Positions 20,679 to 31,273 of a stretch of 64,000 nucleotides of DNA are shown here, piece after piece. The notes under the pieces were generated by a model. It had not been told where the DNA came from and did no database searches. It saw only the letters and a list, made by a program, of their open reading frames with translations. Made by a program: the position numbers and the translations under genes. How positions within the stretch are numbered: position 1 is the stretch's first letter; each line of letters opens with the position of its first letter. Origin of the DNA: Tenacibaculum sp. (GTDB lineage Bacteria; Bacteroidota; Bacteroidia; Flavobacteriales; Flavobacteriaceae); assembly GCA_018456245.1 (NCBI GenBank), contig JAGYHQ010000003.1, positions 1 to 64,000 of the forward strand. The letters are read 5' to 3'.

Positions 20679-23432
20679 ATGCAAACTTTTATTTCAGAAA
20701 CTATAAAAGATATTTTACAACAAACACAATCGTTTGAAGATGTTGTTTTTGTATTACCCTCAAGGCGTTCAGGTTTTTTTGTAAAACAATGTTTAAAAGA
20801 TGAAATTTCGGTTGGTTTTTTACCCGAAATTATAAATATTGAAGAATTTGTTTCTCAAGTTTCAGAAATAAAAAAGATTGATTCTGTTCAATTATTATTT
20901 CATTTTTATACAATTTATAAAGAAAAAGAAAAAAATCCTGATACGTTTGATGTATTTTCTTCGTGGGCATTTACTATTTTACAAGATTTTAATGAAATAG
21001 ACCAGCATTTAATAAATACCCAAGATATTTTTGTTTATTTAAGAGATATTAATAGGTTAAAAAAATGGTCAGTAAAAGGAACTTTTAACGAAACGGAATT
21101 AATAAAAAATCATAATTCATTTATTGAAAATTTAAATGAATATTACAATTTGTTTTATAAATTTTTAATTGAAAATAAAATTGGTTATCAAGGAATTTTA
21201 TACCGTGAAGCAGTAAAAAAGATTGATAATTTTTTAGAAAAAAACAGAAATAAAAAGTTCTTTTTTATAGGATTTAATGCTTTAAATAAAGTAGAAGAAT
21301 TTTTGTTTCAAAAATTACTTTCTGAAAATAAAGCAGAGGTTTATTGGGATATTGATTCATCGTTTTTAAATACTAATCATCAAGCAGGAAATTTTATTAA
21401 AAAATACAAGAAAGAGTGGAAGTTTTACGAGAAAAATGAAATTAAATCAATAGGAAGTTGGTTTGAAAAAGATAAAAATATTCAGGTAATAGGTGCTTCA
21501 AAAAATATAACTCAGCTAAAATATGCAGGAGAAATTTTATCAAAAATTCCTGATTATGAAAATACAGCATTAGTATTGGCAGATGAAACTTTATTGCCAA
21601 TTACCCTTAATTCTTTACCTGAAAATGTAAAGGATATTAACATTACAATGGGGTACCCATTAAAGAATATTCCTACAACAAATTTATTTTTTTCAATTTT
21701 TCAATTATTTCTTAGTCAGGAAAAATTACAGAAAGTAGAGGGAAATCTTTTTTACCATAAAGATGTGGTACGTTTTGTAAAACAAGCACTTATTTATAAG
21801 TTATTAAATGGTAATAATTTATTCATTTCAGATAAAATTGTTTCACAAATTTCACAAGAGAATAAAACATTTATTTCACAAAATTATTTAGCATCTTTTT
21901 TAAAAGAATTACCGAAAGAAACACAAAATATAATTAATTCAGTTTTTGAGAAAAATGTTTCAATCGCTAATTTTATTGATAGAATAATTAATGTAATAAA
22001 TCTTTTAAAGGAAGAAGCAAATGAGTTAGAAAAGGAGTATTTATTTAGGTTTTATACGGTATTTATACAGTTACAAAATTTACATTCTCACTACGAATAT
22101 TTAACCGATTTAAAAACATTATATAAATTTTTTAAACAATTAATTTCATCTGAAACATTGTCTTTTCAAGGAGAGCCATTACAAGGTTTACAGTTAATGG
22201 GAATGTTAGAAACTCGTGTTTTAGATTTTAAAAATATTATTTTAACCTCAGTTAATGAGGGGGTATTACCGTCTAACACTCAACAAAGTTCTTTTATCCC
22301 TTTTGATGTAAAAGTAGCCTTTGGCTTACCTACGTATAGAGAAAAAGATGCTATTTTTTCGTATCATTTTTTTAGATTAATTCAAAGAGCAGAAAATATA
22401 TATTTAATCTACAATACTGAACACGACAGTTTTGGAAATGGAGAAAAAAGTAGATTTATAATGCAGTTAGAGTTATTAAAAAACGGAATAATATCAAAAA
22501 ATATAAGTCCAAAAGTAATAACTAAAAACACCGAATTACAAGAAGTAAAAAAAGATAATGAAGTTTTAAAAAACTTAAAAGAATTAGCTGAAAAAGGAAT
22601 TTCCCCCTCAGCAATAACTAATTATTTGTATAATCCTATTGAATTTTATAAGCAAAAAATATTAAAAATAAGTGAATTTAAAGAAGTAGAGGAAGAAATT
22701 GCATATAATACTTTAGGAAATGTAGTTCACGAAACTTTAGAGGAGTTATACAAGCCATTTTTAGGTAAATTTATTGTTTTAGATGATATTACAGAAATGC
22801 AAAAAAAGGTTAAGCCTTTGGTAAAAAAGCATTTTGTTAATTATTTTAAAAATGGAGAAATATCTACAGGAAAAAACAGATTAATTTTTGAAGTAACTAA
22901 TAGGTTTGTAGAAAATTTTTTAAGAGAAGAAAAAAAATTACTTTCTGATGAAAATAATAGATTAAAAATTATTGCTACTGAACAAAATTTATCAGTACTA
23001 ATAACTATTGACGGGGTTAATTTCCCAATAAAAATACACGGACAAGTTGATAGAATTGACGAGCTTAACGGAACAACAAGAATAATTGATTATAAAACAG
23101 GAATGGTAAGCTCAACCGAATTAAAAATGGTAGATTTTAACCAAATAAAAGATTATAAATACTCAAAATGTATTCAAGTTTTGCTATACGCGTTTTTGTA
23201 TATTAATTCTGAGAATTATAATGAAAATAATCCTTTAGAAGCAGGTGTTTTCTCGTTTAAAAATTTAAAAAGTGGTTTTTTAAAGGTTAATTTTTCATCA
23301 AATTATAGAAATCCTGATAATTTTATTACAGAAGAAAAAATTGATGATTTTATGGAAGAAATTAAAATATTACTTCAAGAAATATTTAATATTAATAAAA
23401 ATTTTAAAGAGCCTAAAAACTTGCCTTTTTAG
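20679..23432 (+). CDS. PD-(D/E)XK nuclease family protein (AddB/RecB-like)
   Basis: LPSRRSGFFVKQ N-terminus; C-terminal GNVVHETLEELY...GQVDRIDELNGTTRIIDYKTG nuclease motifs. Confidence 0.9.
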   Translation: MQTFISETIKDILQQTQSFEDVVFVLPSRRSGFFVKQCLKDEISVGFLPEIINIEEFVSQVSEIKKIDSVQLLFHFYTIYKEKEKNPDTFDVFSSWAFTILQDFNEIDQHLINTQDIFVYLRDINRLKKWSVKGTFNETELIKNHNSFIENLNEYYNLFYKFLIENKIGYQGILYREAVKKIDNFLEKNRNKKFFFIGFNALNKVEEFLFQKLLSENKAEVYWDIDSSFLNTNHQAGNFIKKYKKEWKFYEKNEIKSIGSWFEKDKNIQVIGASKNITQLKYAGEILSKIPDYENTALVLADETLLPITLNSLPENVKDINITMGYPLKNIPTTNLFFSIFQLFLSQEKLQKVEGNLFYHKDVVRFVKQALIYKLLNGNNLFISDKIVSQISQENKTFISQNYLASFLKELPKETQNIINSVFEKNVSIANFIDRIINVINLLKEEANELEKEYLFRFYTVFIQLQNLHSHYEYLTDLKTLYKFFKQLISSETLSFQGEPLQGLQLMGMLETRVLDFKNIILTSVNEGVLPSNTQQSSFIPFDVKVAFGLPTYREKDAIFSYHFFRLIQRAENIYLIYNTEHDSFGNGEKSRFIMQLELLKNGIISKNISPKVITKNTELQEVKKDNEVLKNLKELAEKGISPSAITNYLYNPIEFYKQKILKISEFKEVEEEIAYNTLGNVVHETLEELYKPFLGKFIVLDDITEMQKKVKPLVKKHFVNYFKNGEISTGKNRLIFEVTNRFVENFLREEKKLLSDENNRLKIIATEQNLSVLITIDGVNFPIKIHGQVDRIDELNGTTRIIDYKTGMVSSTELKMVDFNQIKDYKYSKCIQVLLYAFLYINSENYNENNPLEAGVFSFKNLKSGFLKVNFSSNYRNPDNFITEEKIDDFMEEIKILLQEIFNINKNFKEPKNLPF

Positions 23433-23444
23433 TGATTTATATAT

Positions 23445-23452
23445 TACTTTTG
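23445..23452 (+). promoter_or_regulatory. Candidate -7 element (TACTTTTG) for pgk
   Basis: TAnnTTTG with TTG 21 bp upstream. Confidence 0.5.
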
Positions 23453-23473
23453 CTGAAAAACCTATAAAACGAA

Positions 23474-24661
23474 ATGAAAACAGTAAACGACTTTAATTTT
23501 GAGAATAAAAAAGCCTTAATACGTGTAGATTTTAATGTGCCTTTAAATGATAATTTTGAGGTTACTGATGATAACAGAATTCAGTCTGCAAAATCAACCA
23601 TAATTAAAATCTTGGAAGATGGTGGTAGTTGTGTATTAATGTCTCATTTAGGGAGACCACAAGGCGTTGAGGATACGTATTCATTACGTTATTTAGTAGA
23701 TTCAATAACTGATATTATTGGGGTACAGGTTAATTATGTTGATGATTGTGTGGGGGAAAAAGCAGAAAAAGCAGTGGCAGAATTAGAAATGGGAGAAATT
23801 TTGTTATTAGAAAATTTACGTTTTTATGATGAAGAAACAGCAGGAGACGTTCAATTTGCCGAAAAATTATCAAAATTAGGAGATATATATGTAAATGATG
23901 CTTTTGGTACAGCTCACAGGGCTCACGCATCAACATCAGTTATTGCACAATTTTTCCCTGAAAATAAGTGTTTTGGTTTATTGTTAGCCAAAGAAATTGA
24001 GAGTATTGATAAGGTTTTAAATAATTCAGAAAAGCCTGTAACAGCAATTTTAGGAGGCTCAAAAGTATCTTCAAAAATTACCATTATTAATAATATAATT
24101 GATAAAGTTGATAATATAATTATAGGAGGAGGAATGGCATTTACCTTTATTAAAGCATTAGGAGGTAGTGTAGGGAATTCATTAGTTGAAGAAGATAAAT
24201 TACAATTAGCGTTAGATATTTTAAAACAAGCAAAAGAAAAAAATACTGAAATTTATTTACCAACAGATGTAGTAGTTGCCGATAATTTTTCAAACGAAGC
24301 AAATACGCAAGTAGTAAATATAAATGAAATTCCTGACGGTTGGATGGGGTTAGATGTAGGTTTAAAAACCAACGAAAAATTTGCAGAGGTTTTAAAAAAT
24401 TCAAAAACTATTTTATGGAATGGTCCTTTAGGAGTTTTTGAAATGGAAAAATTTGCTAACGGAACTATACAATTGGGTAATGCTGTTGTAGAGGCAACTG
24501 AAAACGGAGCATTTTCACTTGTTGGTGGGGGTGATAGCGTTTCTGCTGTTAAACAATTTGGGTTTGCTGATAAGGTAAGCTATGTTTCAACAGGAGGAGG
24601 TGCTATGTTAGAAAGTTTAGAGGGTAAAAAATTACCAGGGATTGATGCAATTTTATCATAA
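23474..24661 (+). CDS. pgk: Phosphoglycerate kinase
   Basis: [43 protein letters not shown]. Confidence 0.95.
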   Translation: MKTVNDFNFENKKALIRVDFNVPLNDNFEVTDDNRIQSAKSTIIKILEDGGSCVLMSHLGRPQGVEDTYSLRYLVDSITDIIGVQVNYVDDCVGEKAEKAVAELEMGEILLLENLRFYDEETAGDVQFAEKLSKLGDIYVNDAFGTAHRAHASTSVIAQFFPENKCFGLLLAKEIESIDKVLNNSEKPVTAILGGSKVSSKITIINNIIDKVDNIIIGGGMAFTFIKALGGSVGNSLVEEDKLQLALDILKQAKEKNTEIYLPTDVVVADNFSNEANTQVVNINEIPDGWMGLDVGLKTNEKFAEVLKNSKTILWNGPLGVFEMEKFANGTIQLGNAVVEATENGAFSLVGGGDSVSAVKQFGFADKVSYVSTGGGAMLESLEGKKLPGIDAILS

Positions 24662-24674
24662 TAAAACAATGAAC

Positions 24675-24706
24675 AAATAGGCTTTATTAAATTTTAAAGC
24701 CTATTT
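24675..24706. terminator. Bidirectional terminator between convergent pgk and mscS-like gene
   Basis: AAATAGGCTTTATTAAATTTTAAAGCCTATTT. Confidence 0.75.
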
Positions 24707-25939
24707 ATTCTTAAGCCTATCAGATAATCTTTGGTAAATTTGTAAATTAAATTCAGGTACTATTGAAATTATGTGTTCAAAAATATTAGACTGAACTTGT
24801 TCATAGTTTACAAAACTTTTTTCTTTACAGAAGAAATAAATTTCAATAGGAACACCAATTTCGGTAGATTGTAATTGGCGTACCATAAAGGTCATATCAG
24901 TATTTACGTATCCTGTACTTAATAAGTAATTTTCAATATATCTTCTAAAAGTTCCTATATTACTTATTTTACGTTGGTTAACCCATTCTTTTTCCCCTTT
25001 ATTACTGTTTTCAAGTTCTTCTAATTTATTTGAAATATATTTTTCTAATAGTTTAAACTTTCTTAAACGGTTAATTTCTTCAGTAGATAAAAAGTGAATA
25101 GAATTCATATCAATTTTAATATGTCTTTTTATTCTTCTTCCGCCAGATTCTTCCATTCCCTTCCAGTTGGTAAAAGATTCCGCCATTAATTTGTAGGTAG
25201 GAATTGTGGTTATGGTTTGGTCAAAATTTTGGATTTTAACGGTATTTAAACTAATTTCAGTTACTGTTCCGTCAGCATTATCTTTTGGTAAAGAAACCCA
25301 ATCACCAACTTTAACCATTTTATTTGCTGAAAGCTGAATACCAGCAACAAACCCCATAATTGTGTCTTTATATACAATTAAAAGAATGGTAATCATAGTA
25401 CCTAAACCTTTTAGGATATCAATAAAATTTCTGTTTGCAAAAATTGATATTATTGCTATAATTCCTAAAGAGAACAGAATAACTTTTATAAGTTGTAGGT
25501 ATAACTGAGGGTTATCTATCTCTCCCTCAATGTTTTTAGAAATATCACTAATGGCATTTATAACTGAGTTAGCCAATATTAAAAACACTATTATAAAGTA
25601 ACTATCTATAAAAAGTTCAATAATATGGCGTAAATCTTCAGATGCTATAAAGTGATAGAAATTTAATACAACAATTGCGGGTATAAAGTTAGAGATTTTA
25701 GAAAAAACTTTATTTTCTAACAAAGCCTCTCTCCAACCAATTTTTGTTTTTCCTATAATTACAGGAGCTAAACTTCTCATTAATTTAGTAGCAATTCTAT
25801 TTGCAACCCAAGCAAAAAGAAGTATTAATATAAATACGATAATTGATTGCACTACAACAGCCCAAAATGCAGGTAAATGTATTGTTTCTTGTAAAATAGA
25901 AACTGTTTGTTCCCTAAATTGAATTAAAAATTCTTTCAC
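24701..25939 (-). CDS. Mechanosensitive ion channel (MscS) family protein
   Basis: VGDWVSLPKDNADGTVTEISLNTVKIQNFDQTITTIPTYKL. Confidence 0.92.
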   Translation of the reverse strand: MKEFLIQFREQTVSILQETIHLPAFWAVVVQSIIVFILILLFAWVANRIATKLMRSLAPVIIGKTKIGWREALLENKVFSKISNFIPAIVVLNFYHFIASEDLRHIIELFIDSYFIIVFLILANSVINAISDISKNIEGEIDNPQLYLQLIKVILFSLGIIAIISIFANRNFIDILKGLGTMITILLIVYKDTIMGFVAGIQLSANKMVKVGDWVSLPKDNADGTVTEISLNTVKIQNFDQTITTIPTYKLMAESFTNWKGMEESGGRRIKRHIKIDMNSIHFLSTEEINRLRKFKLLEKYISNKLEELENSNKGEKEWVNQRKISNIGTFRRYIENYLLSTGYVNTDMTFMVRQLQSTEIGVPIEIYFFCKEKSFVNYEQVQSNIFEHIISIVPEFNLQIYQRLSDRLKNK

Positions 25940-26063
25940 TTTTTTTGTTTTATTCCTTCTTTAACAAAAGAGAAGAAAAATTTTGCCAAAATTAGTGAAA
26001 AAATGTATGATAGTATATGTTTTTTACAATATTATACTTTGTGTTTTTTATAATTATTTTGTT

Positions 26064-26384
26064 TTATTTTTTTAATCGTTTGAGAAAATACTGACTAAAT
26101 CCAAATGCACCAAATAAAATATTTATTAAAGAGATATTTTTATTAAAATTATTAATAAAAGACACATTAACAATATTAAATAAAAATATAACTATAAATG
26201 GAATTATTAGAAAATCAGATATTTCATTAAGCCTTTTATTAAGGGGATATAAAAATAAACCCAATAACATTAAAACCACAGAAATAATGTAAAAAGTAGT
26301 ATTTGATATAGTATAATTAACTATCTCTATAAATAGAGATATAGACCCTATCAAATACAAAAGAAAAATAATTTTCTTAAACAT
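26064..26384 (-). CDS. Small membrane protein, hypothetical
   Basis: Predicted TM segments; start MFKKIIFLLYLIGSIS overlaps the 3' end of gcvP. Confidence 0.65.
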   Translation of the reverse strand: MFKKIIFLLYLIGSISLFIEIVNYTISNTTFYIISVVLMLLGLFLYPLNKRLNEISDFLIIPFIVIFLFNIVNVSFINNFNKNISLINILFGAFGFSQYFLKRLKK

Positions 26385-29223
26385 AATCTTCAATACCATT
26401 ACAAGAACAGATTAAATTTCTATCACCAAAGGCATCATCAACACGGCGAACTGATGGCCAAAATTTATTTTCAGCAATATAACTTAATGGGAAACCTGCT
26501 TTTTTACGAGAATATGGTAAATTCCATTCATCAGCGGTAAGCATAGCCTCGGTATGTGGTGCGTTGTGTAAAACATTATTTTCATCATCTTTTAATGATT
26601 CATCAATTTCTTTTCGTATAGATATTAACGCATCACAAAAACGGTCTAACTCTTCTTTATTCTCGCTTTCTGTTGGCTCAACCATTAATGTTCCTGCTAC
26701 GGGGAAAGAAACTGTTGGTGCGTGGAAACCGTAATCCATTAGCCTTTTAGCAATATCGCCAACTTCAATTCCGTTTTCTTTAAAAGCTCTACAATCTAAA
26801 ATCATTTCGTGTGCAACATGTCCGTTTTCTCCTGTATATAAAGTTTGGTAGGCGTTTTGTAAACGCTTTTTCATATAATTTGCATTTAAAATGGCATTTT
26901 TTGTAGCGTTTGTTAGTCCGTTAGCACCAGACATTGCAATATATCCGTAAGAAATAAGGCAAGCCAATGCAGACCCCCAAGGAGCAGAAGAAACGGCTGT
27001 AATTGCTTTTTCTCCGCCAGTTGTTACAACAGGGTTTGTTGGTAAAAACGGAACTAATTGAGGAGCAACACAAATTGGTCCTACACCCGGTCCTCCACCT
27101 CCGTGAGGAATTGCAAATGTTTTATGTAGGTTTAAGTGGCAAACATCAGCACCTATTGTTGCAGGATTTGTAAGTCCTACTTGAGCATTCATATTGGCAC
27201 CGTCCATATAAACTTGCCCTCCATTATCGTGAATAATTTTTGTAATTTCGGTAATAGAACTTTCAAAAACTCCGTGAGTTGATGGGTAAGTTACCATTAA
27301 AGCCGATAAATTATCTTTGTGTAATTCGGCTTTTTCTTTTAAATCTTCTACATCAATATTTCCGTTCTCATCGGTTTTTGTAACTACAATTTTCATTCCT
27401 GCTAAGGCAGCCGATGCAGGATTTGTTCCGTGTGCTGATGCAGGAATTAAACATACATTTCTACTACCCTCCCCATTTGCGTTATGATATGCACGTATTA
27501 CCATTAACCCAGCATACTCACCGTTAGCACCAGAATTTGGTTGTAAAGATGTTCCTGCAAAACCAGTAATAATATTTAATTGTTTTTCTAAATTAGAAAG
27601 CATTTCACGATAACCTTCAGCTTGATTTGCAGGTACAAAAGGATGAATATTCGCCCATTGTGGGTTACTTAACGGTAACATTTCAGAGGCAGCATTTAAT
27701 TTCATCGTACAAGAGCCTAATGAAATCATTGAATGATTTAATGCTAAATCTTTACGTTCTAATTTTTTAATATAACGCATCATATCGGTTTCCGATTGAT
27801 ACTTGTTAAATACCTCACTCTCTAAAAATGGAGTGTTTCTTTGTAAATTTTTAGGGATTATATTTTTAACACAATCTGTAGAATAATGATTTATATCAAT
27901 TTTTTTATTAACACCAAAACACGATAAAATATCAACGATTTCTTTCATTTCAACCGTTTCATTTATAGAAATTGAGATGTATTTTTCATCAATATAATTA
28001 AAGTTAATTTTTTTGCTTTCGGCAATTTCTTTAACTTTTGTAACGTCTTTAACTTCTACTAATAAGGTATCAAAAAATACAGAATTTTTTTGTTTAATTC
28101 CTGCTTCCTTTAATTCGATGTTAATCATTTTTGTATTAAAATGAATTTTATCAGCAATAAATTTAATTCCGTCTTTTCCGTGATAAACTGCATACATTCC
28201 TGCCATAACAGCTAATAAAACTTGGGCAGTACAAATGTTTGATGTTGCTCGTTCTCTTTTAATATGTTGCTCGCGGGTTTGTAACGCCATACGTAAGGCT
28301 CTGTTTCCGTCAGCATCTTTTGTTACACCTATAATACGCCCCGGTATATTACGTTTGTATTCTTCTTTGGTTGCAAAATAACCAGCATGTGGTCCACCAT
28401 AACCTAACGGAATACCAAAACGTTGTGTTGTTCCTACTACAACATCAACCCCGAACTCAGCAGGAGCTTTTAACATTGCTAATGATAAAATATCAGCCGC
28501 AACAGTTACTTTTATTTTGTTTTCGTTTGCTTTCTCTACAAAATCAGTATAATCATAAACTTGCCCGTGTTTTGCAGGGTATTGTAAAATTGCACCGAAG
28601 AAATCTTCAGAAAAATCAAAATTTTCGTGATTTCCTACAACTAATTCAATTCCTAATGGTGTAGACCTTGTTTGTAAAACAGATAAGGTTTGAGGTAAAA
28701 TTTCTTCTGAAACAAAGAATTTATTAGCCCCTGTTTTTTTCTTTTCACGTTCACGAACACTAAATAATAAAGCCATTGCCTCTGCAGCTGCTGTTCCTTC
28801 ATCTAACAATGATGCGTTGGCTAATTTCATTCCTGTTAAATCGCATATCATAGTTTGGAAGTTTAGTAATGCTTCAAGTCTTCCTTGTGCAATTTCTGCT
28901 TGATATGGGGTATAAGCCGTGTACCAACTTGGGTTTTCTAAAATATTTCTTTGAATTACCGACGGTAAAATAGCTTCATTATATCCTAAACCAATATAAC
29001 TTTTAAAAACCTTGTTTTTATGTGCTAATTCGTTAATATGGTTTAAGTACTCATATTCACTCATTGCAGGAGCTAAATTTAACTCATTTTGCAATTTAAT
29101 ATTACTTGGTACAGTTTCATTAATTAATTGGTCTAAACTATTAACTCCAATAGTTTTTAGCATTTCTTTTTGCTTATCTTCATTAGAGCCTATATGACGT
29201 AGTTGGAATGAATTTGTGTTCAT
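26377..29223 (-). CDS. gcvP: Glycine dehydrogenase (decarboxylating), P-protein
   Basis: RHIGSNEDKQKEML, LNLHKTFAIPHGGGGPGVGPI, PHTEAMLTADEWNLPYSRKKAGFPL. Confidence 0.97.
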   Translation of the reverse strand: MNTNSFQLRHIGSNEDKQKEMLKTIGVNSLDQLINETVPSNIKLQNELNLAPAMSEYEYLNHINELAHKNKVFKSYIGLGYNEAILPSVIQRNILENPSWYTAYTPYQAEIAQGRLEALLNFQTMICDLTGMKLANASLLDEGTAAAEAMALLFSVREREKKKTGANKFFVSEEILPQTLSVLQTRSTPLGIELVVGNHENFDFSEDFFGAILQYPAKHGQVYDYTDFVEKANENKIKVTVAADILSLAMLKAPAEFGVDVVVGTTQRFGIPLGYGGPHAGYFATKEEYKRNIPGRIIGVTKDADGNRALRMALQTREQHIKRERATSNICTAQVLLAVMAGMYAVYHGKDGIKFIADKIHFNTKMINIELKEAGIKQKNSVFFDTLLVEVKDVTKVKEIAESKKINFNYIDEKYISISINETVEMKEIVDILSCFGVNKKIDINHYSTDCVKNIIPKNLQRNTPFLESEVFNKYQSETDMMRYIKKLERKDLALNHSMISLGSCTMKLNAASEMLPLSNPQWANIHPFVPANQAEGYREMLSNLEKQLNIITGFAGTSLQPNSGANGEYAGLMVIRAYHNANGEGSRNVCLIPASAHGTNPASAALAGMKIVVTKTDENGNIDVEDLKEKAELHKDNLSALMVTYPSTHGVFESSITEITKIIHDNGGQVYMDGANMNAQVGLTNPATIGADVCHLNLHKTFAIPHGGGGPGVGPICVAPQLVPFLPTNPVVTTGGEKAITAVSSAPWGSALACLISYGYIAMSGANGLTNATKNAILNANYMKKRLQNAYQTLYTGENGHVAHEMILDCRAFKENGIEVGDIAKRLMDYGFHAPTVSFPVAGTLMVEPTESENKEELDRFCDALISIRKEIDESLKDDENNVLHNAPHTEAMLTADEWNLPYSRKKAGFPLSYIAENKFWPSVRRVDDAFGDRNLICSCNGIEDYV

Positions 29224-29301
29224 TATAATTTTAATATTTTAAGGTGCATAAAGCCACTAAAATACAAAACATATTGCAAATGAATACAAAATATTTTTTA
29301 A

Positions 29302-29550
29302 CTAATTTTTATATTTATTAGCATATGGCTTACTTTTGGTGTTTTAATAAACAATTATTTAACAAATACGAGTATAAATTTTACAAGAGATAATAAAAAT
29401 AATATAGTTTACCAAAAAAAGGCAGGTGTTACACATAAATTCTTCGCTTATACTGAAAATATAAAAAGAGAAAAAACGTTAGAAAATGTAGACTATGTTA
29501 TAAGTAGTTTAGATGAATTTTTAACAATAAATAACATTAATGGTAAATAA
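29302..29550 (+). pseudogene. Open frame without ATG/GTG/TTG start; possible gene remnant, frameshifted gene or non-canonical-start gene
   Basis: Manual translation ends ...NIVYQKKAGVTHKFFAYTENIKREKTLENVDYVISSLDEFLTINNINGK*, overlapping the start of the next ORF by 11 nt. Confidence 0.4.
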
Positions 29551-29710
29551 AATATTAAAACCTGAAAAAGGAGATTATTACGTAAATGAAAAGGGTTATC
29601 GTGTTTTTACAGAAAAATATCATTTAAAACGTAGCTATTGTTGTAAAAGTGGGTGTAAACATTGCCCTTATGGATATGATAAAAAAACAGACAAGTTTAA
29701 AAATAAATAG
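29540..29710 (+). CDS. DUF5522-like small Cys-rich protein (56 aa), missed by the ORF track
   Basis: MVNKILKPEKGDYYVNEKGYRVFTEKYHLKRSYCCKSGCKHCPYGYDKKTDKFKNK*; CCKSGCKHCPYG motif. Confidence 0.85.
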   Translation: MVNKILKPEKGDYYVNEKGYRVFTEKYHLKRSYCCKSGCKHCPYGYDKKTDKFKNK

Positions 29711-29711
29711 T

Positions 29712-30425
29712 ATGAAAAAATTAGTAGTAATAGCAGTAGTATTTTTATTAACAGGTTGTGCAGAGTTACAAAAAGCTGTTAATTATCAATTAGGGCAACA
29801 AGGGGGAGTTTTATCTCAATTAGATATTGAACAAGGATTGCGTCAGGCATTGGATAATGGAATTCAAAATCAAGTAACAAAATTAACAGCTGTTGATGGC
29901 TTCTATCGTAATGAATTGGTTAAAATTTTATTACCAAAGGAACTGCAAGTGGTTGATAAAACATTAAGAAAAGTAGGTTTAGGTAAATTAGCAGATGAGG
30001 GTTTAAAAGTTATTAATAGGGCAGCTGAAGATGCAGTGAAAACAGCAACACCAGTATTTGTAAACGCAGTAAAAGAAATAACATTTACTGATGCTAAAAA
30101 TATTTTATTAGGGGCTGATAATTCTGCAACAAGTTATTTACAAGGTAAAACACAAAAGGAATTGTATTCTAAATTTAACCCTATTATTAAAAAATCATTT
30201 GCTAAGGTTGGGGCAGACCAAATTTGGACTAACTTAATTAACAAATATAATAGCCTAATATTTGTAAAAAAGGTAAATCCTAATTTAACCGATTATGTTA
30301 CAAATGAAGCCTTAAACGGAGTTTTTAAAATGATAACTTTAGAGGAGAAGAAAATCCGTAATAACATAGGAGCAAGAAATACAGATTTATTGCGTAAAGT
30401 TTTTGCTTTGCAGGATTATAAATAG
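29712..30425 (+). CDS. DUF4197-like lipoprotein
   Basis: MKKLVVIAVVFLLTGCAELQ lipoprotein signal; start moved from 29649 to ATG 29712. Confidence 0.8.
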   Translation: MKKLVVIAVVFLLTGCAELQKAVNYQLGQQGGVLSQLDIEQGLRQALDNGIQNQVTKLTAVDGFYRNELVKILLPKELQVVDKTLRKVGLGKLADEGLKVINRAAEDAVKTATPVFVNAVKEITFTDAKNILLGADNSATSYLQGKTQKELYSKFNPIIKKSFAKVGADQIWTNLINKYNSLIFVKKVNPNLTDYVTNEALNGVFKMITLEEKKIRNNIGARNTDLLRKVFALQDYK

Positions 30426-30512
30426 TTATATTTAAAAACTTTTGTTTAAATAACATATTGTAATTATTAATTGTAGAATTATATCTTTTTGAAGAATAAA
30501 AATAAAATAATA

Positions 30513-31271
30513 ATGAGACAGAATATAGTAGCAGGTAATTGGAAAATGAACAATAATCTTAGTGAAACTAAGAAACTTATTAAAGAAATTAAGAAAAATT
30601 TAAAATCGGTAAACCTTAAAAACACACGAGTTTTTATATCGCCTACGTTTGTAAATTTAAGAACAGCAGTAAAAAAGACAAAAAAATGTGAAATAGAGGT
30701 TGTTGCACAAAATATGCACTACGAAGAAAAAGGAGCATTTACAGGAGAAATTTCTGCTGATATGTTGTTAAATTTGGGTGTTAATACTGTTATTTTAGGA
30801 CATTCTGAACGCCGAGAATATTTTGGAGAAACTGATGAAATTCTTACAAAAAAAGTAAATACAGCATTAAAAAATAATTTAGAAATAGTTTTTTGCTTTG
30901 GAGAAAAATTGGAGGATAGAGAAAATAAAAATCATTTTAAGGTAGTAGAAAGCCAATTAAAAAATGTGTTATTTCACCTATCAAAAAAAGAAATAAAAAA
31001 TATAATTTTAGCGTATGAGCCCGTATGGGCAATAGGTACGGGTAAAACCGCTACTGCTAATGAAGCACAAGAAATACACGCTTTTGTAAGAAAATTATTA
31101 GCAGAGCAGTATGATAAGGAAACGGCAAATTCAATTTCTATTTTATATGGAGGAAGTGTGAAACCTAATAATGCACAAGAAATTTTTTCAAAAGAAGATG
31201 TAGACGGTGGGTTAATAGGAGGAGCATCATTAAAAGCTGATGATTTTACTGCAATTATAAAATCGATTTAA
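30513..31271 (+). CDS. tpiA: Triose-phosphate isomerase
   Basis: MRQNIVAGNWKMN, ILGHSERREYFGE, LAYEPVWAIGTGKTAT, YGGSVKPNNA. Confidence 0.97.
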   Translation: MRQNIVAGNWKMNNNLSETKKLIKEIKKNLKSVNLKNTRVFISPTFVNLRTAVKKTKKCEIEVVAQNMHYEEKGAFTGEISADMLLNLGVNTVILGHSERREYFGETDEILTKKVNTALKNNLEIVFCFGEKLEDRENKNHFKVVESQLKNVLFHLSKKEIKNIILAYEPVWAIGTGKTATANEAQEIHAFVRKLLAEQYDKETANSISILYGGSVKPNNAQEIFSKEDVDGGLIGGASLKADDFTAIIKSI

Positions 31272-31273
31272 TT

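Noticed and set aside
29224-29340. Glycine riboswitch upstream of gcvP
   Set aside because: The 5' region lacks the glycine aptamer core motifs; it is short and AT-rich.
29649-29711. N-terminal extension MGVNIALMDMIKKQTSLKINS of the DUF4197-like ORF
   Set aside because: It overlaps the DUF5522-like gene, and the lipoprotein signal peptide starts cleanly at ATG 29712.
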